Positions 15,110 through 28,392 are shown, counted from the first letter of the stretch. The stretch is DNA of 32,557 nucleotides from M3 sp045133615 (GCA_045133615.1 JBGUUQ010000146.1:1-32557), one strand, 5' to 3'. Made by a program: numbers and translations. Notes: generated from the letters alone by a model not told the origin.

Positions 15110-16864
15110 GTGAACACGTTACTGAAAAAATTATTGTTTGCAGCAGGGTTAGCGGCCGTTATCGTCATGGCCGTCGACACCAAAGCCAAAGACACATGGC
15201 AAAATGGTGCCGATGCGCGTAAAGCCGACTATCTGTATATGGAGGCGCAACGGCAAAACGCATTAGGCAATGAAGATGCTTATTTCGAGCTTATCGACCG
15301 TGCTTTCGCGCTCGACACTACCAATACCGACGTAGGTTTCTATCTCGGATATTTCAAATTGGCATTGGCCGGACAGGATTCGGCAATGTTTGCTCGCGGA
15401 TACGAATTGACTCGCCGCCATTTCGATGCACAGCCGTCGGATATGTATTCAAGCTATTCCTATGGAGTTTTAAACAGTCGGTTGGGGTTTAACGACGAGG
15501 CACTGCGCGTGTGGCGCACACTCGACTCCATCTATCCCGAAAAGTCGGAAATGGCAATGAAATACGCCGAAGCTCTCAGCGCCACCGGCGAAGCAAGCAA
15601 TATGCATAAATCGATAGAGGTAATAAGCCGTATCGAACGTGCCGAGGGGAAAATGATACCACTCTCCACACATAAAATCCGTTGCTATTACGCCTTGCAC
15701 GACACCGCCGGCATCAAAAACGAACTTCACGAATTGTTGGCATCTTCGCCGGCAAATTCTCAATACAACGTGTTCTCTGCCGAACTGTACTCATTGTTAG
15801 GCGACAGAGACTCCGCCCTGTATTACCACAACCGCGCTTGCGAACTCGACTCCACCAACGGAGTTGCATTCTATTCGCGTGCCAACTATTTCAAAGAGAT
15901 TGGAGACAGCGCAGGATATGACCGGGAAGTGTTTCACGCGCTCAAACTTGAGACACTCGACCTCGATGCAAAGTTGCAACTGCTTACGGGATACATACGC
16001 GAGCTGTACACCGACCCGACTCAATACGAACGTATCGAAGGGCTTTTCGACGTGCTTCTTGAGCAACATCCCCATGAGCCTGATATTCACGACCTTTATT
16101 GCTCATATCTGATAGCAATCAAAGATTACCCCAAAGCCGCTGAACAAGCAAGCATTGTGGTCGATATGGACCCGTCGAGCGAAGACAGATGGCGGGCATT
16201 GATGAGTCTGTATATGCAAGCCGACGATTACGACCGCGCCATAGATGCCGGCAATAGGGCTTTGCGCTATCACCCCGAAAGCACTATGATAGTTTTTATC
16301 GAGGGGAGTTGCTATCACATGAAAAAAGACTACGACAATGCGTTGACCGCCTACCGGCAAGCGTTGCAGACGGTCGATTCGGCTGACTATGAGCTCAACT
16401 CGTCGATACTCAGTTCTATCGGTGATGTGTATGCACAAAAAGAGGAAACCGACAGCGCATATGCTTATTACGAACAAGCGATCCGCATTAATCCCGACAA
16501 TCTGCTGACACTCAACAACTATGCATACTACCTATCGGTAGAAGGTCGCGACCTCGACCGAGCAGAAGCCATGAGTGCAATCACAATCGAGAAAGAACCT
16601 GAAAATGCCAATTCGCTCGACACCTACGCTTGGATTATGTTCAAGAAAAAAGACTACGCCCGCGCAAAAGAATACATCGATAAAGCTATCGAATGTAACG
16701 ACGACAATGGGTCGGCAGAACTTTGGGAACATGCCGGCGACATCTATTTTATGAACGGCGAGCCGGAGCAGGCTGTCGAGTATTGGGAAAAGGCATTCGA
16801 GCTTGCTCCCGATTCCGAATTGCTGCAACGCAAGGTGAAACATAAAACCTATTTTTTCAAGTAA
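15110..16864 (+). CDS. tetratricopeptide repeat protein, exported
   Basis: A 584-aa protein starting at GTG (15110). An N-terminal signal or anchor segment (about 6-24, LLFAAGLAAVIVMAVDT) precedes a solenoid of TPR units over almost the whole length. The clearest repeats are at about 355-425 and 445-575 (for example 'AYAYYEQAIRINPDNLLTLNNYAYYLS' region and 'AVEYWEKAFELAPDS'). TPR solenoids bind other proteins; no enzymatic domain is seen. It sits directly before a DUF4292 lipoprotein and an EnvC-like activator, so a periplasmic scaffold role in the cell envelope is plausible. The length given in quoted motifs is approximate. Confidence 0.85.
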   Translation: MNTLLKKLLFAAGLAAVIVMAVDTKAKDTWQNGADARKADYLYMEAQRQNALGNEDAYFELIDRAFALDTTNTDVGFYLGYFKLALAGQDSAMFARGYELTRRHFDAQPSDMYSSYSYGVLNSRLGFNDEALRVWRTLDSIYPEKSEMAMKYAEALSATGEASNMHKSIEVISRIERAEGKMIPLSTHKIRCYYALHDTAGIKNELHELLASSPANSQYNVFSAELYSLLGDRDSALYYHNRACELDSTNGVAFYSRANYFKEIGDSAGYDREVFHALKLETLDLDAKLQLLTGYIRELYTDPTQYERIEGLFDVLLEQHPHEPDIHDLYCSYLIAIKDYPKAAEQASIVVDMDPSSEDRWRALMSLYMQADDYDRAIDAGNRALRYHPESTMIVFIEGSCYHMKKDYDNALTAYRQALQTVDSADYELNSSILSSIGDVYAQKEETDSAYAYYEQAIRINPDNLLTLNNYAYYLSVEGRDLDRAEAMSAITIEKEPENANSLDTYAWIMFKKKDYARAKEYIDKAIECNDDNGSAELWEHAGDIYFMNGEPEQAVEYWEKAFELAPDSELLQRKVKHKTYFFK

Positions 16865-16871
16865 ACGCAAC

Positions 16872-17699
16872 ATGAAACAATACGCCAAAATAATCTCAAT
16901 CCTTGCGTTGGGCATCCTAATGGTCGGCTGCCGTTCGTCAAAGTCCACCTCTTCGCCCGACTATGATAAAACCGTCACCGATGCCACAGCCAATTACAAC
17001 ACGATGATAACCGACTATCATGATTGGAGCGATGTGTCGATGCCGGTGAAAGTATCAATCAAAAAGCCATCGGGGATGTCGGTTTCGGGCAGAGCGCGTA
17101 TAGTGAGAGGAGAAAGTATCTACATCTCTTTTCGCGTATTCGGAATGGAAATGGCACAACTCTATGTCGACAACGATTCCATCCATGCATCCTATAAGCT
17201 GAAAAAGCTCTACATATCAGAAAGCCTTGCAGCGATAAAGGGGGATTTTCCTCTTTCGCTCGACAACATCCAAGATATGCTGCTCGGACAAGCATTTCTT
17301 CTCGGCGACAAACGTCTTGACAGTTCCGACATCAATCGCCTGTCGCTCAACGCTATTGACAATAATTGGGACATCCTCCCCAAAGCCACTCCAAACGGCA
17401 TACAGTACGGATTCCGGCTATCAGCCGAAAATCTGCTCCTGCGACTTGTGGCAGGAGCAACAGATGAAAGCGTGCTTGCCATTGCCGAATATTCCGACCA
17501 CCAATCGACACCTGCCGGCAACATTGCTGAAAAGGTCAATATCGATGTGACTAAAGGGTTGCGCAATATTGAAGCATCGTTGACATGGAGCCTCGGTAGC
17601 GCACAATGGAACACCGGCATCACCAATCAATGGAAAGAGCCAAGCGGATACACCCGGATTCCGTTGGACAAACTTGTCAAAACTCTTTCCGAAAATTAA
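16872..17699 (+). CDS. DUF4292 domain lipoprotein
   Basis: A 275-aa lipoprotein: hydrophobic leader ending LMVGC with acylated Cys at about residue 20, then a short Ser/Lys-rich linker. The rest (about 55-270) matches DUF4292, related in plan to the LolA/LolB-like folds of outer-membrane lipid handlers. Characteristic stretches are GMSVSGRARIVRGESIYISF, FGMEMAQLYVDND and the late 'GLRNIEASLTWS' segment. The family is common in Bacteroidetes next to EnvC-like peptidases, as here. The start overlaps no upstream gene (7-base gap). Function is unknown; outer-membrane lipoprotein or LPS handling is inference. Confidence 0.88.
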   Translation: MKQYAKIISILALGILMVGCRSSKSTSSPDYDKTVTDATANYNTMITDYHDWSDVSMPVKVSIKKPSGMSVSGRARIVRGESIYISFRVFGMEMAQLYVDNDSIHASYKLKKLYISESLAAIKGDFPLSLDNIQDMLLGQAFLLGDKRLDSSDINRLSLNAIDNNWDILPKATPNGIQYGFRLSAENLLLRLVAGATDESVLAIAEYSDHQSTPAGNIAEKVNIDVTKGLRNIEASLTWSLGSAQWNTGITNQWKEPSGYTRIPLDKLVKTLSEN

Positions 17700-17717
17700 A
17701 CAATTTCTCTTTCTGCA

Positions 17718-19061
17718 ATGAAGCGATTTTTTATTCTCATATTGACAGCGTTGTTTCTTGCATCCGCACCCTCGGAAGCAAGAAATGTCAAGAGCATAAA
17801 GCGGGAACGCCAGAAGACCACGCAAGAGATAAAACGCACATCAAAGGAAATCGAAGAAAACAAGAAAAAAACACGCAACTCGCTCAATCGTCTCAACCGC
17901 CTCGATGCCGACATTCGCCAAAACACGGCGTCAATAAAGCAAATACAACTGCAAGTCGATTCCATCAATCGCAACATTCGCATACTCAACGACTCAATAG
18001 CAGAATTCGACAAGCAGCTATCAGCCATGCGCGACAAATATGCCGCAGCCGTGCGGAAAATGCAATCGCGGCAAGGCACAATGAATCAATTGGCATTCAT
18101 TTTCTCGTCGGAATCATTCACCCAAGCCTATCGCCGAATGCGCTACTTGCAGCAATTCTCGCGTTGGCGTTCACGCAAAAGCGAAGAGATAGCCCATGTG
18201 CAAAAACAACTTGAAGAACGCCGAGCGCGCTTGGCACAGATGCAAGATGCAAAAAATCATTCGCTCATTCAGATGAATGTAGCGCAGCGAGAACTTGAAA
18301 GCAAACAACAGGAGACCAAGACTCTTGTCGCCAATCTGAAAAAAGAGGAAAAATCGCTTCGAGCAATTCTCAAAGAAAAAGAGAAAGAAGCCAAAGCTCT
18401 CGACCGCGAACTCGACCGATTGATAGCCGAGCAACAACGTAAAGCCGAAGAGGAACAGCGCAAACGCGAACAGCAACTTGCAGCCGAAAAAGCGCAAAAA
18501 CAAGCGAAAGCCGAATCGTCGAAAAAACAAGACAACAAAAAAGCGGAAAAACAAAAAGAGCAAAAAGAAATTGCGGCGGTAGAAAAGCCCAAAGCACCGC
18601 AACCGGAATCGGATTTCGTATCGGCCGACAGCGACCGCGCTATGACCGGAAGTTTTGAAAGCAACAAAGGACGATTGCTGTTCCCTGTCAACGGAAAATA
18701 CAAAATCGTGCGCCGATTCGGTCGTCAGCGCCATGCCGACCTGCCATACGTGCAGACCGACAACGGCGGCATCGACATCGAAGTAGCCTCCGGAGGGACT
18801 GCCCGTGCCGTCTTTGCCGGCAAAGTATCGGCAATATTCCGTCAGCCGGGCTTCAACACCATCGTGATGATACGCCACGGCAAATACCTCACCATCTACG
18901 CTAATCTTGGCGATATATCGGTAAAAACCGGCGACACAGTGAAAGCCAACCAGACAATCGGACATGTATTCGCCGACCCTGACGACGACAACCGCAGCAT
19001 CATGCACTTTGAAATCCGAAAAGAGAAACAAAAACTCAATCCCGAACTTTGGGTGAAGTAA
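17718..19061 (+). CDS. EnvC-like murein hydrolase activator (M23 fold, degenerate)
   Basis: A 447-aa exported protein with a signal peptide (about 1-22) and long coiled coils (about 25-115 and 150-285) rich in Lys/Glu/Gln. A linker and a C-terminal LytM (M23) domain (about 310-447) follow. The zinc ligands of active M23 peptidases are missing: Asn stands for His in NGGID, YANLGD replaces the usual YAHL, and IMHFE lacks the first His of HxH. This is the pattern of EnvC/NlpD, which activate N-acetylmuramyl-L-alanine amidases at the division site without cutting murein themselves. It is followed after 7 bases by a flippase gene. Confidence 0.88.
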   Translation: MKRFFILILTALFLASAPSEARNVKSIKRERQKTTQEIKRTSKEIEENKKKTRNSLNRLNRLDADIRQNTASIKQIQLQVDSINRNIRILNDSIAEFDKQLSAMRDKYAAAVRKMQSRQGTMNQLAFIFSSESFTQAYRRMRYLQQFSRWRSRKSEEIAHVQKQLEERRARLAQMQDAKNHSLIQMNVAQRELESKQQETKTLVANLKKEEKSLRAILKEKEKEAKALDRELDRLIAEQQRKAEEEQRKREQQLAAEKAQKQAKAESSKKQDNKKAEKQKEQKEIAAVEKPKAPQPESDFVSADSDRAMTGSFESNKGRLLFPVNGKYKIVRRFGRQRHADLPYVQTDNGGIDIEVASGGTARAVFAGKVSAIFRQPGFNTIVMIRHGKYLTIYANLGDISVKTGDTVKANQTIGHVFADPDDDNRSIMHFEIRKEKQKLNPELWVK

Positions 19062-19068
19062 TTCCGCC

Positions 19069-20508
19069 ATGAAGCAGCAAAAGAAATCATCGTCACTATC
19101 GGCATCGGTATTGAAATCCGTAGGAATTTTCGGAGGCGTACAAGTCACCGGAATCCTATGTTCCATTGTCAGAACAAAATTGGTTGCAATATGGATAGGG
19201 GCAGTCGGTGTCGGACTTTTCGGGCTTTACAACACCGCGCTCGACATGATTACCGCCCTCACCCAATACGGAATCCGCAACAGTGCCGTACGTGATGTTG
19301 CCGGAGCCACGTCCGACTCCACCCTACGGCGAATGATTACAGTCGTGCGCCGCTGGTCGCTGTGGCTCGGACTGCTCGGTGCATTGATTTCCATAGCATT
19401 TGCGCCACTATTGAGCAAATGGACATTCGGCAACGAAGACCATATTTGGGGCTTCATACTTCTATCTATAGCCATTCTTATCAACTCCATCACCGGAGGA
19501 GAACAAGCCATTCTGCAAGGCACAGAAAATCTCAAGCGCGTAGCGAAATCGTCGATGTGGGGACTCTCGACGGGGCTTGCCGTCTCCATTCCGCTGTTCT
19601 ATTTCATGCGCGATGACAGTATTCTGCCGTCGATCATTGCATATAGCACAGCCATATTCGTTTGGGTAATGGTCTACCGTCTGAAAGTCCAAAAGCCCAC
19701 TCCTCCGATGACCGTATTGGAGACAGTCCGCGAGGGCAAAAGTCTTGTCGTATTCGGCATTTACATGACCGTGTCGGCATTTACCGCCATGCTCGTACAA
19801 TATGCATTCATGGCATATCTCAACCACCATTCCGACACCGCCACCGTAGGCTACTTCCAAGCCGGATGGACGATAGCCACCCGCTACGTAGGTCTTGTAT
19901 TCACCGCCATTGCGATGGAATACTATCCGCGTCTGACTAAAGCCAACGACTACCCGCGTCGTGCCGGAGTTTTCGTGTCGCACGAAATGACTATGGCGAT
20001 ATGGGTGCTGTTGCCGCTCATCACTATTTTCATTACTTGTCGCGACATTGCCATCTGGATTCTCTACACATCCGACTTTTCCGTAATGCTCCCCTATGCC
20101 ACTTGGGCGATGGTCGGCACCATACTCCGCGCCGTATCATGGTGTATAGGCTTCGTAATCCTTGCTCGCGGTGATGGCAAAATCTACCTGCTCACCGAAT
20201 TGACAAGTGCCGTAATCTCACTCGCGCTCAACATTATCGGGTACCAACTGCTCGGATTTCTCGGCCTCGGCCTTGCATATATCGCATGGTATGTGTTTTA
20301 TACCGCTATCGTATGGGGCGTCTATCACTTCCGCTATCGCATGCATCTGAGTCGCGACATCTTCCGTCTCTCCTCATTCGCACTCCTCTACACTTCGATT
20401 GCTGCCATTGCAATGGATTTAGGTCACATTTGGCTCACCGCGCTCCTTGCCATCGCAGCATGCGTCCTTTCGTTCCGACGTCTCCGCAAATTATCAAAAG
20501 GGAAGTAA
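19069..20508 (+). CDS. polysaccharide/O-antigen flippase (Wzx-like, MOP superfamily)
   Basis: A 479-aa integral membrane protein with about 12-14 predicted helices and very little soluble sequence. The N-terminal 'GIFGGVQVTGILCSIVRTKLVAIWIG' stretch, cut here by its own helix breaks, and the GVGLFGLYNTALDM segment are typical of oligosaccharide flippases, which carry lipid-linked sugars across the inner membrane. No glycosyltransferases are nearby, so the substrate is unknown. Translationally close to the EnvC-like gene and likely the last gene of the operon that begins at dut. Confidence 0.85.
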   Translation: MKQQKKSSSLSASVLKSVGIFGGVQVTGILCSIVRTKLVAIWIGAVGVGLFGLYNTALDMITALTQYGIRNSAVRDVAGATSDSTLRRMITVVRRWSLWLGLLGALISIAFAPLLSKWTFGNEDHIWGFILLSIAILINSITGGEQAILQGTENLKRVAKSSMWGLSTGLAVSIPLFYFMRDDSILPSIIAYSTAIFVWVMVYRLKVQKPTPPMTVLETVREGKSLVVFGIYMTVSAFTAMLVQYAFMAYLNHHSDTATVGYFQAGWTIATRYVGLVFTAIAMEYYPRLTKANDYPRRAGVFVSHEMTMAIWVLLPLITIFITCRDIAIWILYTSDFSVMLPYATWAMVGTILRAVSWCIGFVILARGDGKIYLLTELTSAVISLALNIIGYQLLGFLGLGLAYIAWYVFYTAIVWGVYHFRYRMHLSRDIFRLSSFALLYTSIAAIAMDLGHIWLTALLAIAACVLSFRRLRKLSKGK

Positions 20509-20566
20509 AATCAAGCGAAAATTTCGATTTTCCATTTCCAGTTTTCCATATTCCGATTCCTCTGCG

Positions 20567-20574
20567 TATCTTTG
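20567..20574 (+). promoter_or_regulatory. candidate -7 element of metH
   Basis: TATCTTTG matches TAnnTTTG and lies 23 bases before the ATG at 20597, with only a weak -33 (TTTT near 20542). No cobalamin riboswitch fold or B12-box-like sequence is visible in the 88-base gap. Confidence 0.5.
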
Positions 20575-20596
20575 CGCAACTATTTCAATTCCGACT

Positions 20597-24217
<3,621 letters not shown>

Positions 24218-24276
24218 TGACCGACAGCAATATATCTCCCGTTTTTTGCAACCGCGCATAACTTAAATTCATATTC

Positions 24277-25590
24277 ATGAAACGTTCAATAACAAGATTT
24301 TATACTTTAGTTGTCGTATCCGCCACTATAGCGACAACCATTGCCGTCGAAGTGTTTTTAGAGAGCACCAAAGAGACTGCCGATTTGCTGAATCTACTGA
24401 TTGCAATAATATCGCTACTTATTGCATTGTTTGCGTTTCATATAAGCCTGCGGACTTATCTGAGCATCGACTCGGTAAACAATATCAGCCGATTGGATGG
24501 CAATATAATGGAAAATGAGGGTTATCGCACAAATCTCGTGGCATTATTGAATCAATTTTCAGATACAGATGAAAACGTAGCCGGCAAGCGTTTGGTCGAC
24601 TATATCTCTAATCTGTTTTCCCAAAAGAAAGAATATTCGGGAATAGAATTTGCCAACAACTTGCAGCAGATTGTCGACGTGCTCGTTTTGTTTCCCTTCT
24701 TCTTCAAGACCAACAATCAAGAATATTCAGAAGTTATAAAAACCGACATCAACAAATTAATGGGTACTGTAAAAGTGAAATTCCACGAATTGAACCAGAT
24801 AAGCAGTGGCACCCTTTTATTGTTGGAAGAGACAATCAAAATGATTGATGCAGTCATAGCTCATCAACAATCGATGTCAGAAAGCGTATTCAGCAAAGCC
24901 TTTACGATACAGCAAGTGCGAGGGACTATGCTCAAAAATAATCTGTCAAAGACTATCTATTACAACTATTTCGGACTCTACAATCTGCACAAAGCACTTG
25001 AGCATATTTCAATTTCAATCGCTCCTCGTAAAATCGGAGATTTAACCACACTTAAATATCTCCACTTCAATAAGCCCGACAAGCAAAACGACGACATTCG
25101 GATAAGCATTATATATCTTCAAGATGCTGTGGCTGCATTTGAAAAAGCAAGGACTTTTATATCCGAAGATTTGATGTGGAATGGTTTTATAAAATATAAT
25201 TTGAGCAGGGCACTCTTCCATCTGGAATTATTGTCGGATGGCATTACGCGCACTTGGTTAAAAACGATGAATGAGTCTATCAACGATCGTCTTCGACTGA
25301 ATTTGCTCATACAAAGCATTTCCAATAATCGAGAACAATCGTATCTGCAACGAGCATTTATCGCACAAGAGAAGATGGCCCGATTGATGAAAATAAAACT
25401 CCTTATCGCATCGAATAGCGATATCACTGATGAAAACGGCATCACGATAGCTACAAATAGTGATTATTCCTCACTTTTGACTATGCCATTGTTTACGGAA
25501 ACAGATGATGAGTTCCGACGACTTGGCATCCGCAATGAAATACGGCATTTTATATCCAACGATTCGGATTTGCCAACAATTTTAGCATAA
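24277..25590 (+). CDS. unknown membrane-anchored protein
   Basis: A 437-aa protein I cannot assign to a family. Two N-terminal membrane segments (about 8-27 and 37-57) form a hairpin. The remaining 380 residues are mostly helical and hydrophilic, with no signature of kinase, nuclease or HTH. Possible coiled-coil or helical-bundle segments are at about 150-200 and 275-370. There are no cysteines in conserved pairs and no catalytic motif I can see. It lies 59 bases after metH, same strand, and converges with the TPM gene (26-base gap). The base composition is more AT-rich than metH. A membrane-tethered sensor or scaffold is possible, but this is a guess. Confidence 0.7.
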   Translation: MKRSITRFYTLVVVSATIATTIAVEVFLESTKETADLLNLLIAIISLLIALFAFHISLRTYLSIDSVNNISRLDGNIMENEGYRTNLVALLNQFSDTDENVAGKRLVDYISNLFSQKKEYSGIEFANNLQQIVDVLVLFPFFFKTNNQEYSEVIKTDINKLMGTVKVKFHELNQISSGTLLLLEETIKMIDAVIAHQQSMSESVFSKAFTIQQVRGTMLKNNLSKTIYYNYFGLYNLHKALEHISISIAPRKIGDLTTLKYLHFNKPDKQNDDIRISIIYLQDAVAAFEKARTFISEDLMWNGFIKYNLSRALFHLELLSDGITRTWLKTMNESINDRLRLNLLIQSISNNREQSYLQRAFIAQEKMARLMKIKLLIASNSDITDENGITIATNSDYSSLLTMPLFTETDDEFRRLGIRNEIRHFISNDSDLPTILA

Positions 25591-25616
25591 CCGACCTCTC
25601 TATGTCCGGCATGGAA

Positions 25617-26864
25617 TCACCAACCACCGGTGGCACCACCGCCGCCGAATGAGCCGCCCCCAAACGAACCGCCGGAAAATCCGCCGCCGCCACCGAATCC
25701 TCCGCGACCATGTCCGACCGCAGAAGCCGCTATTATGATGGGAATGATATAAGGTATTGACGTGCGATTGTGACAACATTGACACACATAGTCTTTCATT
25801 CCCCGCCCTTCATGACTCGTCGTCGCATTGCTTACAATGCGTGCCCCGACAAGGTTGCACGCCATTGCTCCGCATTTGGGACATTTCGTGTAGGACGACG
25901 ACTTATTGACATAAGGGATAATATCCGTTTCGTTACAGTTGTCGCACAGCCACACATCATAGTCGATAGCATTGATACGCTCCTCGAAATCCTGAGTTGG
26001 TGTAAGATACCGATTGTCGGTCTCTTCATCGAGTTTTCGCATTTTATGATTGCAGTTCGGACAACGACGCGGCTTGTTGCGCAGACGATTCAGTCGCCAC
26101 GCAAGCAAAAGATATATAATCAACGTGCCACCAAGGGTTAGAAACGAAACAAAGAGCATCGGCATTTTCAACTTGTCGAGAGCCTGATACTGCTCAAAAT
26201 CGTCTTTTTTACGATTGGCAAACAATGAAGCCACAAACCATGCTGCCATTGCGACAGTGAGAATGATGATAAAACTTTTATACATCTCAAAAAAGTCGAC
26301 CGACTCGCCGGCATTGGCATCGTTGGCATATTTCGACATCAACTCTTCGGTAGCTCCCGGTGTGGTGAGGATATGGCTCACCGATTGCAATGCCTCAATC
26401 GTACCGGCATCATAGTCTCCTTCACGGAAGTGAGGAGCCATATTATCGCGGATAATATGGGCAGCCACAATATCGGGAATCAACCCCTCCACACCATAAC
26501 CGGTGCGAATAGTGGCCTTGCGTTGGTCCTTAACAATCAGCATCACCAGACCATTATCCTTGTCCGACTTACCCACACCCCACTGCGTACCGAGGCGATG
26601 AGCAAAGTCGGTAATATCTTCGTCACCGATGGTATTGACCACCACAGCCACCACTTCCGCCGACGATTGCCGCCATATTCCGGCAATAATCGAATCGGCT
26701 TGCGCCTCAGCCGCCGACGAAAGGATTCCGTCGGGGTTGGAGACATAGCGAGTCTTATCGGTCAAATGCACATTGGGAATTTCATCAACTGTATAGGCAG
26801 CAACAGGCATCACGGCAACCAATGCCGTCATCACCACCACAATATATCTAAACAACGCAATCAT
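25617..26864 (-). CDS. TPM (YgcG-like) domain protein with zinc-ribbon cysteines and Gly-rich tail
   Basis: A 415-aa protein with signal peptide (about 1-23) and TPM domain (about 38-165; YVSNPDGILSS, GVEGLIPD, ending near the EGDYDAGTIEAL region). Two membrane segments lie at about 190-212 and 230-252. A cytoplasmic-type region follows with four Cys pairs (CPNC, CDNC, CPKC, CQCC), resembling two zinc ribbons. A further hydrophobic stretch precedes an extreme Gly/Ser tail (FGGGGGFSGGSFGGGS and so on). TPM/YgcG proteins are poorly understood and some relatives assist membrane-complex repair or assembly. It starts 30 bases after dgt, so the two may be co-transcribed. Confidence 0.88.
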   Translation of the reverse strand: MIALFRYIVVVMTALVAVMPVAAYTVDEIPNVHLTDKTRYVSNPDGILSSAAEAQADSIIAGIWRQSSAEVVAVVVNTIGDEDITDFAHRLGTQWGVGKSDKDNGLVMLIVKDQRKATIRTGYGVEGLIPDIVAAHIIRDNMAPHFREGDYDAGTIEALQSVSHILTTPGATEELMSKYANDANAGESVDFFEMYKSFIIILTVAMAAWFVASLFANRKKDDFEQYQALDKLKMPMLFVSFLTLGGTLIIYLLLAWRLNRLRNKPRRCPNCNHKMRKLDEETDNRYLTPTQDFEERINAIDYDVWLCDNCNETDIIPYVNKSSSYTKCPKCGAMACNLVGARIVSNATTSHEGRGMKDYVCQCCHNRTSIPYIIPIIIAASAVGHGRGGFGGGGGFSGGSFGGGSFGGGGATGGW

Positions 26865-26894
26865 AAAGCTTTGTAAAAATCATAAATCGTTCAA

Positions 26895-28241
26895 TTAAAC
26901 AGCCGGCAGACTCATTCCATTGAGTTTGCGGTATAGGTCGAGAGCATACACATCCGTCATGCCCGACACATGGTCGATAACGGCCTGAATCTTTCCGAAA
27001 AGCGTCGGAGCTTCCACTTCATACTGCTGCGGCACTTGCGACAGCAGCAGTTCCGAGTAATTCAGGTGAGGGAAACGAACTGCATGTACAAGTTTTTCGA
27101 GCAAAAATGTTATGATGCGGTTACCTGCCAACTCAATATCTACCACATCCCGCGCTTTATATATCTTCGACCACGCCAATGCCGAGCAACGACGATAGCC
27201 CTCGCGCTCAAGCTCCGCAATATGGTCGAGCAACGAGCCGGTAAACTCACCCGACAATATCTCATCCTCATGCGCCACAAATGCCTTGGCACATTGTCCT
27301 ACCAACGCACCGATTACACTCGACCGCAAGTAGGCAATCTTTTCATTCGGGTCCTCAACATTTTCGAGCACGCACTCCATCTTAGCCAATCGCTCAGGTG
27401 CAAAAAAACTTTTCAGCAAATCCATCACCTCCGATGTGGCAAGAATCTTCAATTTATGGGCATCCTCAATGTCCATCACCTGATAGCAAATATCGTCGGC
27501 TGCCTCCACAAGGTAGACCAACGGATGACGGCAATAACGCACAGCCCCGTTTTCGGCAAAGCGCGGCAACAATCCCACTTCGTCGGCAACACGTCGGAAA
27601 TCAGCTTTCTCGGACGTGAAGAACCCGAATTTTCCCTTACCGCCGGCAAGCGATGACTCATAGGGATACTTCACAATCGATGCCAACGTGGAGTAAGTCA
27701 TCGCGAAGCCACCGGGACGACGTCCTTTAAACTGATGAGTGAGCAAGCGAAACGCATTGGCATTTCCTTCAAAGTTGGTCAAATCAGCCCACTGTTCAGA
27801 GGTCAATTCCGCCTCAAGCACAGCTCCCGCCCCCTCGGAGAAAAATGTAGAGATAGCTTTTTCACCGGAATGTCCGAATGGCGGATTTCCGAGGTCGTGA
27901 GCCAAACATGCGGCACTTACTATCTCGCCAAGAGCATGAAGTCGGTCGCACCACGGCTCGTCTGCATACTTATCGCGCAATGCACTTGCCACTTCCGACG
28001 CCAACGAACGCCCCACACTCGCCACCTCTATAGAGTGAGTCAGGCGGTTGTGGACGAAAATGCTGCCCGGAAGCGGAAACACCTGCGTCTTATTCTGCAA
28101 TCGGCGAAAAGGCGACGAAAACACCAAGCGGTCAAAATCCCGTTGGAAGTCGCTGCGCATCCCGCGCTTCGGGTCATGATAATGTTCAAGTCCGAATCGC
28201 TTATCGCAAATAAGCATGTCCCAATTCATCTTTTCACTCAT
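26895..28241 (-). CDS. dgt: deoxyguanosinetriphosphate triphosphohydrolase (dGTPase)
   Basis: A 448-aa HD-domain enzyme that hydrolyses dGTP to deoxyguanosine and triphosphate and so shapes dNTP pools. Visible features are the N-terminal RSDFQRDFDRLVFSSPFRRLQ, the first metal His in NRLTHSIEVA, the HD pair in CLAHDLGNPPFGHSGE, and the later Asp in EAADDICYQVMDIEDA. Length and layout fit the long dgt type rather than the HD short forms. It starts at ATG 28241 (MSEKMNWDM), with an alternative Met four codons in. The downstream TPM gene follows at 30 bases. Confidence 0.93.
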   Translation of the reverse strand: MSEKMNWDMLICDKRFGLEHYHDPKRGMRSDFQRDFDRLVFSSPFRRLQNKTQVFPLPGSIFVHNRLTHSIEVASVGRSLASEVASALRDKYADEPWCDRLHALGEIVSAACLAHDLGNPPFGHSGEKAISTFFSEGAGAVLEAELTSEQWADLTNFEGNANAFRLLTHQFKGRRPGGFAMTYSTLASIVKYPYESSLAGGKGKFGFFTSEKADFRRVADEVGLLPRFAENGAVRYCRHPLVYLVEAADDICYQVMDIEDAHKLKILATSEVMDLLKSFFAPERLAKMECVLENVEDPNEKIAYLRSSVIGALVGQCAKAFVAHEDEILSGEFTGSLLDHIAELEREGYRRCSALAWSKIYKARDVVDIELAGNRIITFLLEKLVHAVRFPHLNYSELLLSQVPQQYEVEAPTLFGKIQAVIDHVSGMTDVYALDLYRKLNGMSLPAV

Positions 28242-28259
28242 CGTCTCATAAATTTTTCC

Positions 28260-28290
28260 CGAAGTTACGCATTATTCCGTATTTCCACAA
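28260..28290 (-). promoter_or_regulatory. candidate promoter of dgt
   Basis: Minus strand TTG (28290-28288), 20 bases, TAACTTCG (28267-28260), about 20 bases before the dgt ATG. Confidence 0.4.
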
Positions 28291-28392
28291 CAAAAACGCC
28301 GCGCATTGAGACTATCGACTTCATTTTCCTCCGACACGGTTTTATCAATGATAAAATTTCGTTAAAGCGGTAGGAATACGGATTTATTTCAT

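Noticed and set aside
18171..19166. Long antisense ORF (331 codons) opposite the EnvC-like gene
   Set aside because: A Phe/Leu-rich mirror of the Lys/Glu-rich coiled coil; no family features and no start context.
20447..20596. 50-codon N-terminal extension of methionine synthase
   Set aside because: It overlaps the flippase gene and the TATCTTTG promoter, and the extra residues have no family similarity.
20509..20596. Cobalamin riboswitch upstream of metH
   Set aside because: The 88-base gap is too short and lacks a recognisable B12-box or the expected folds.
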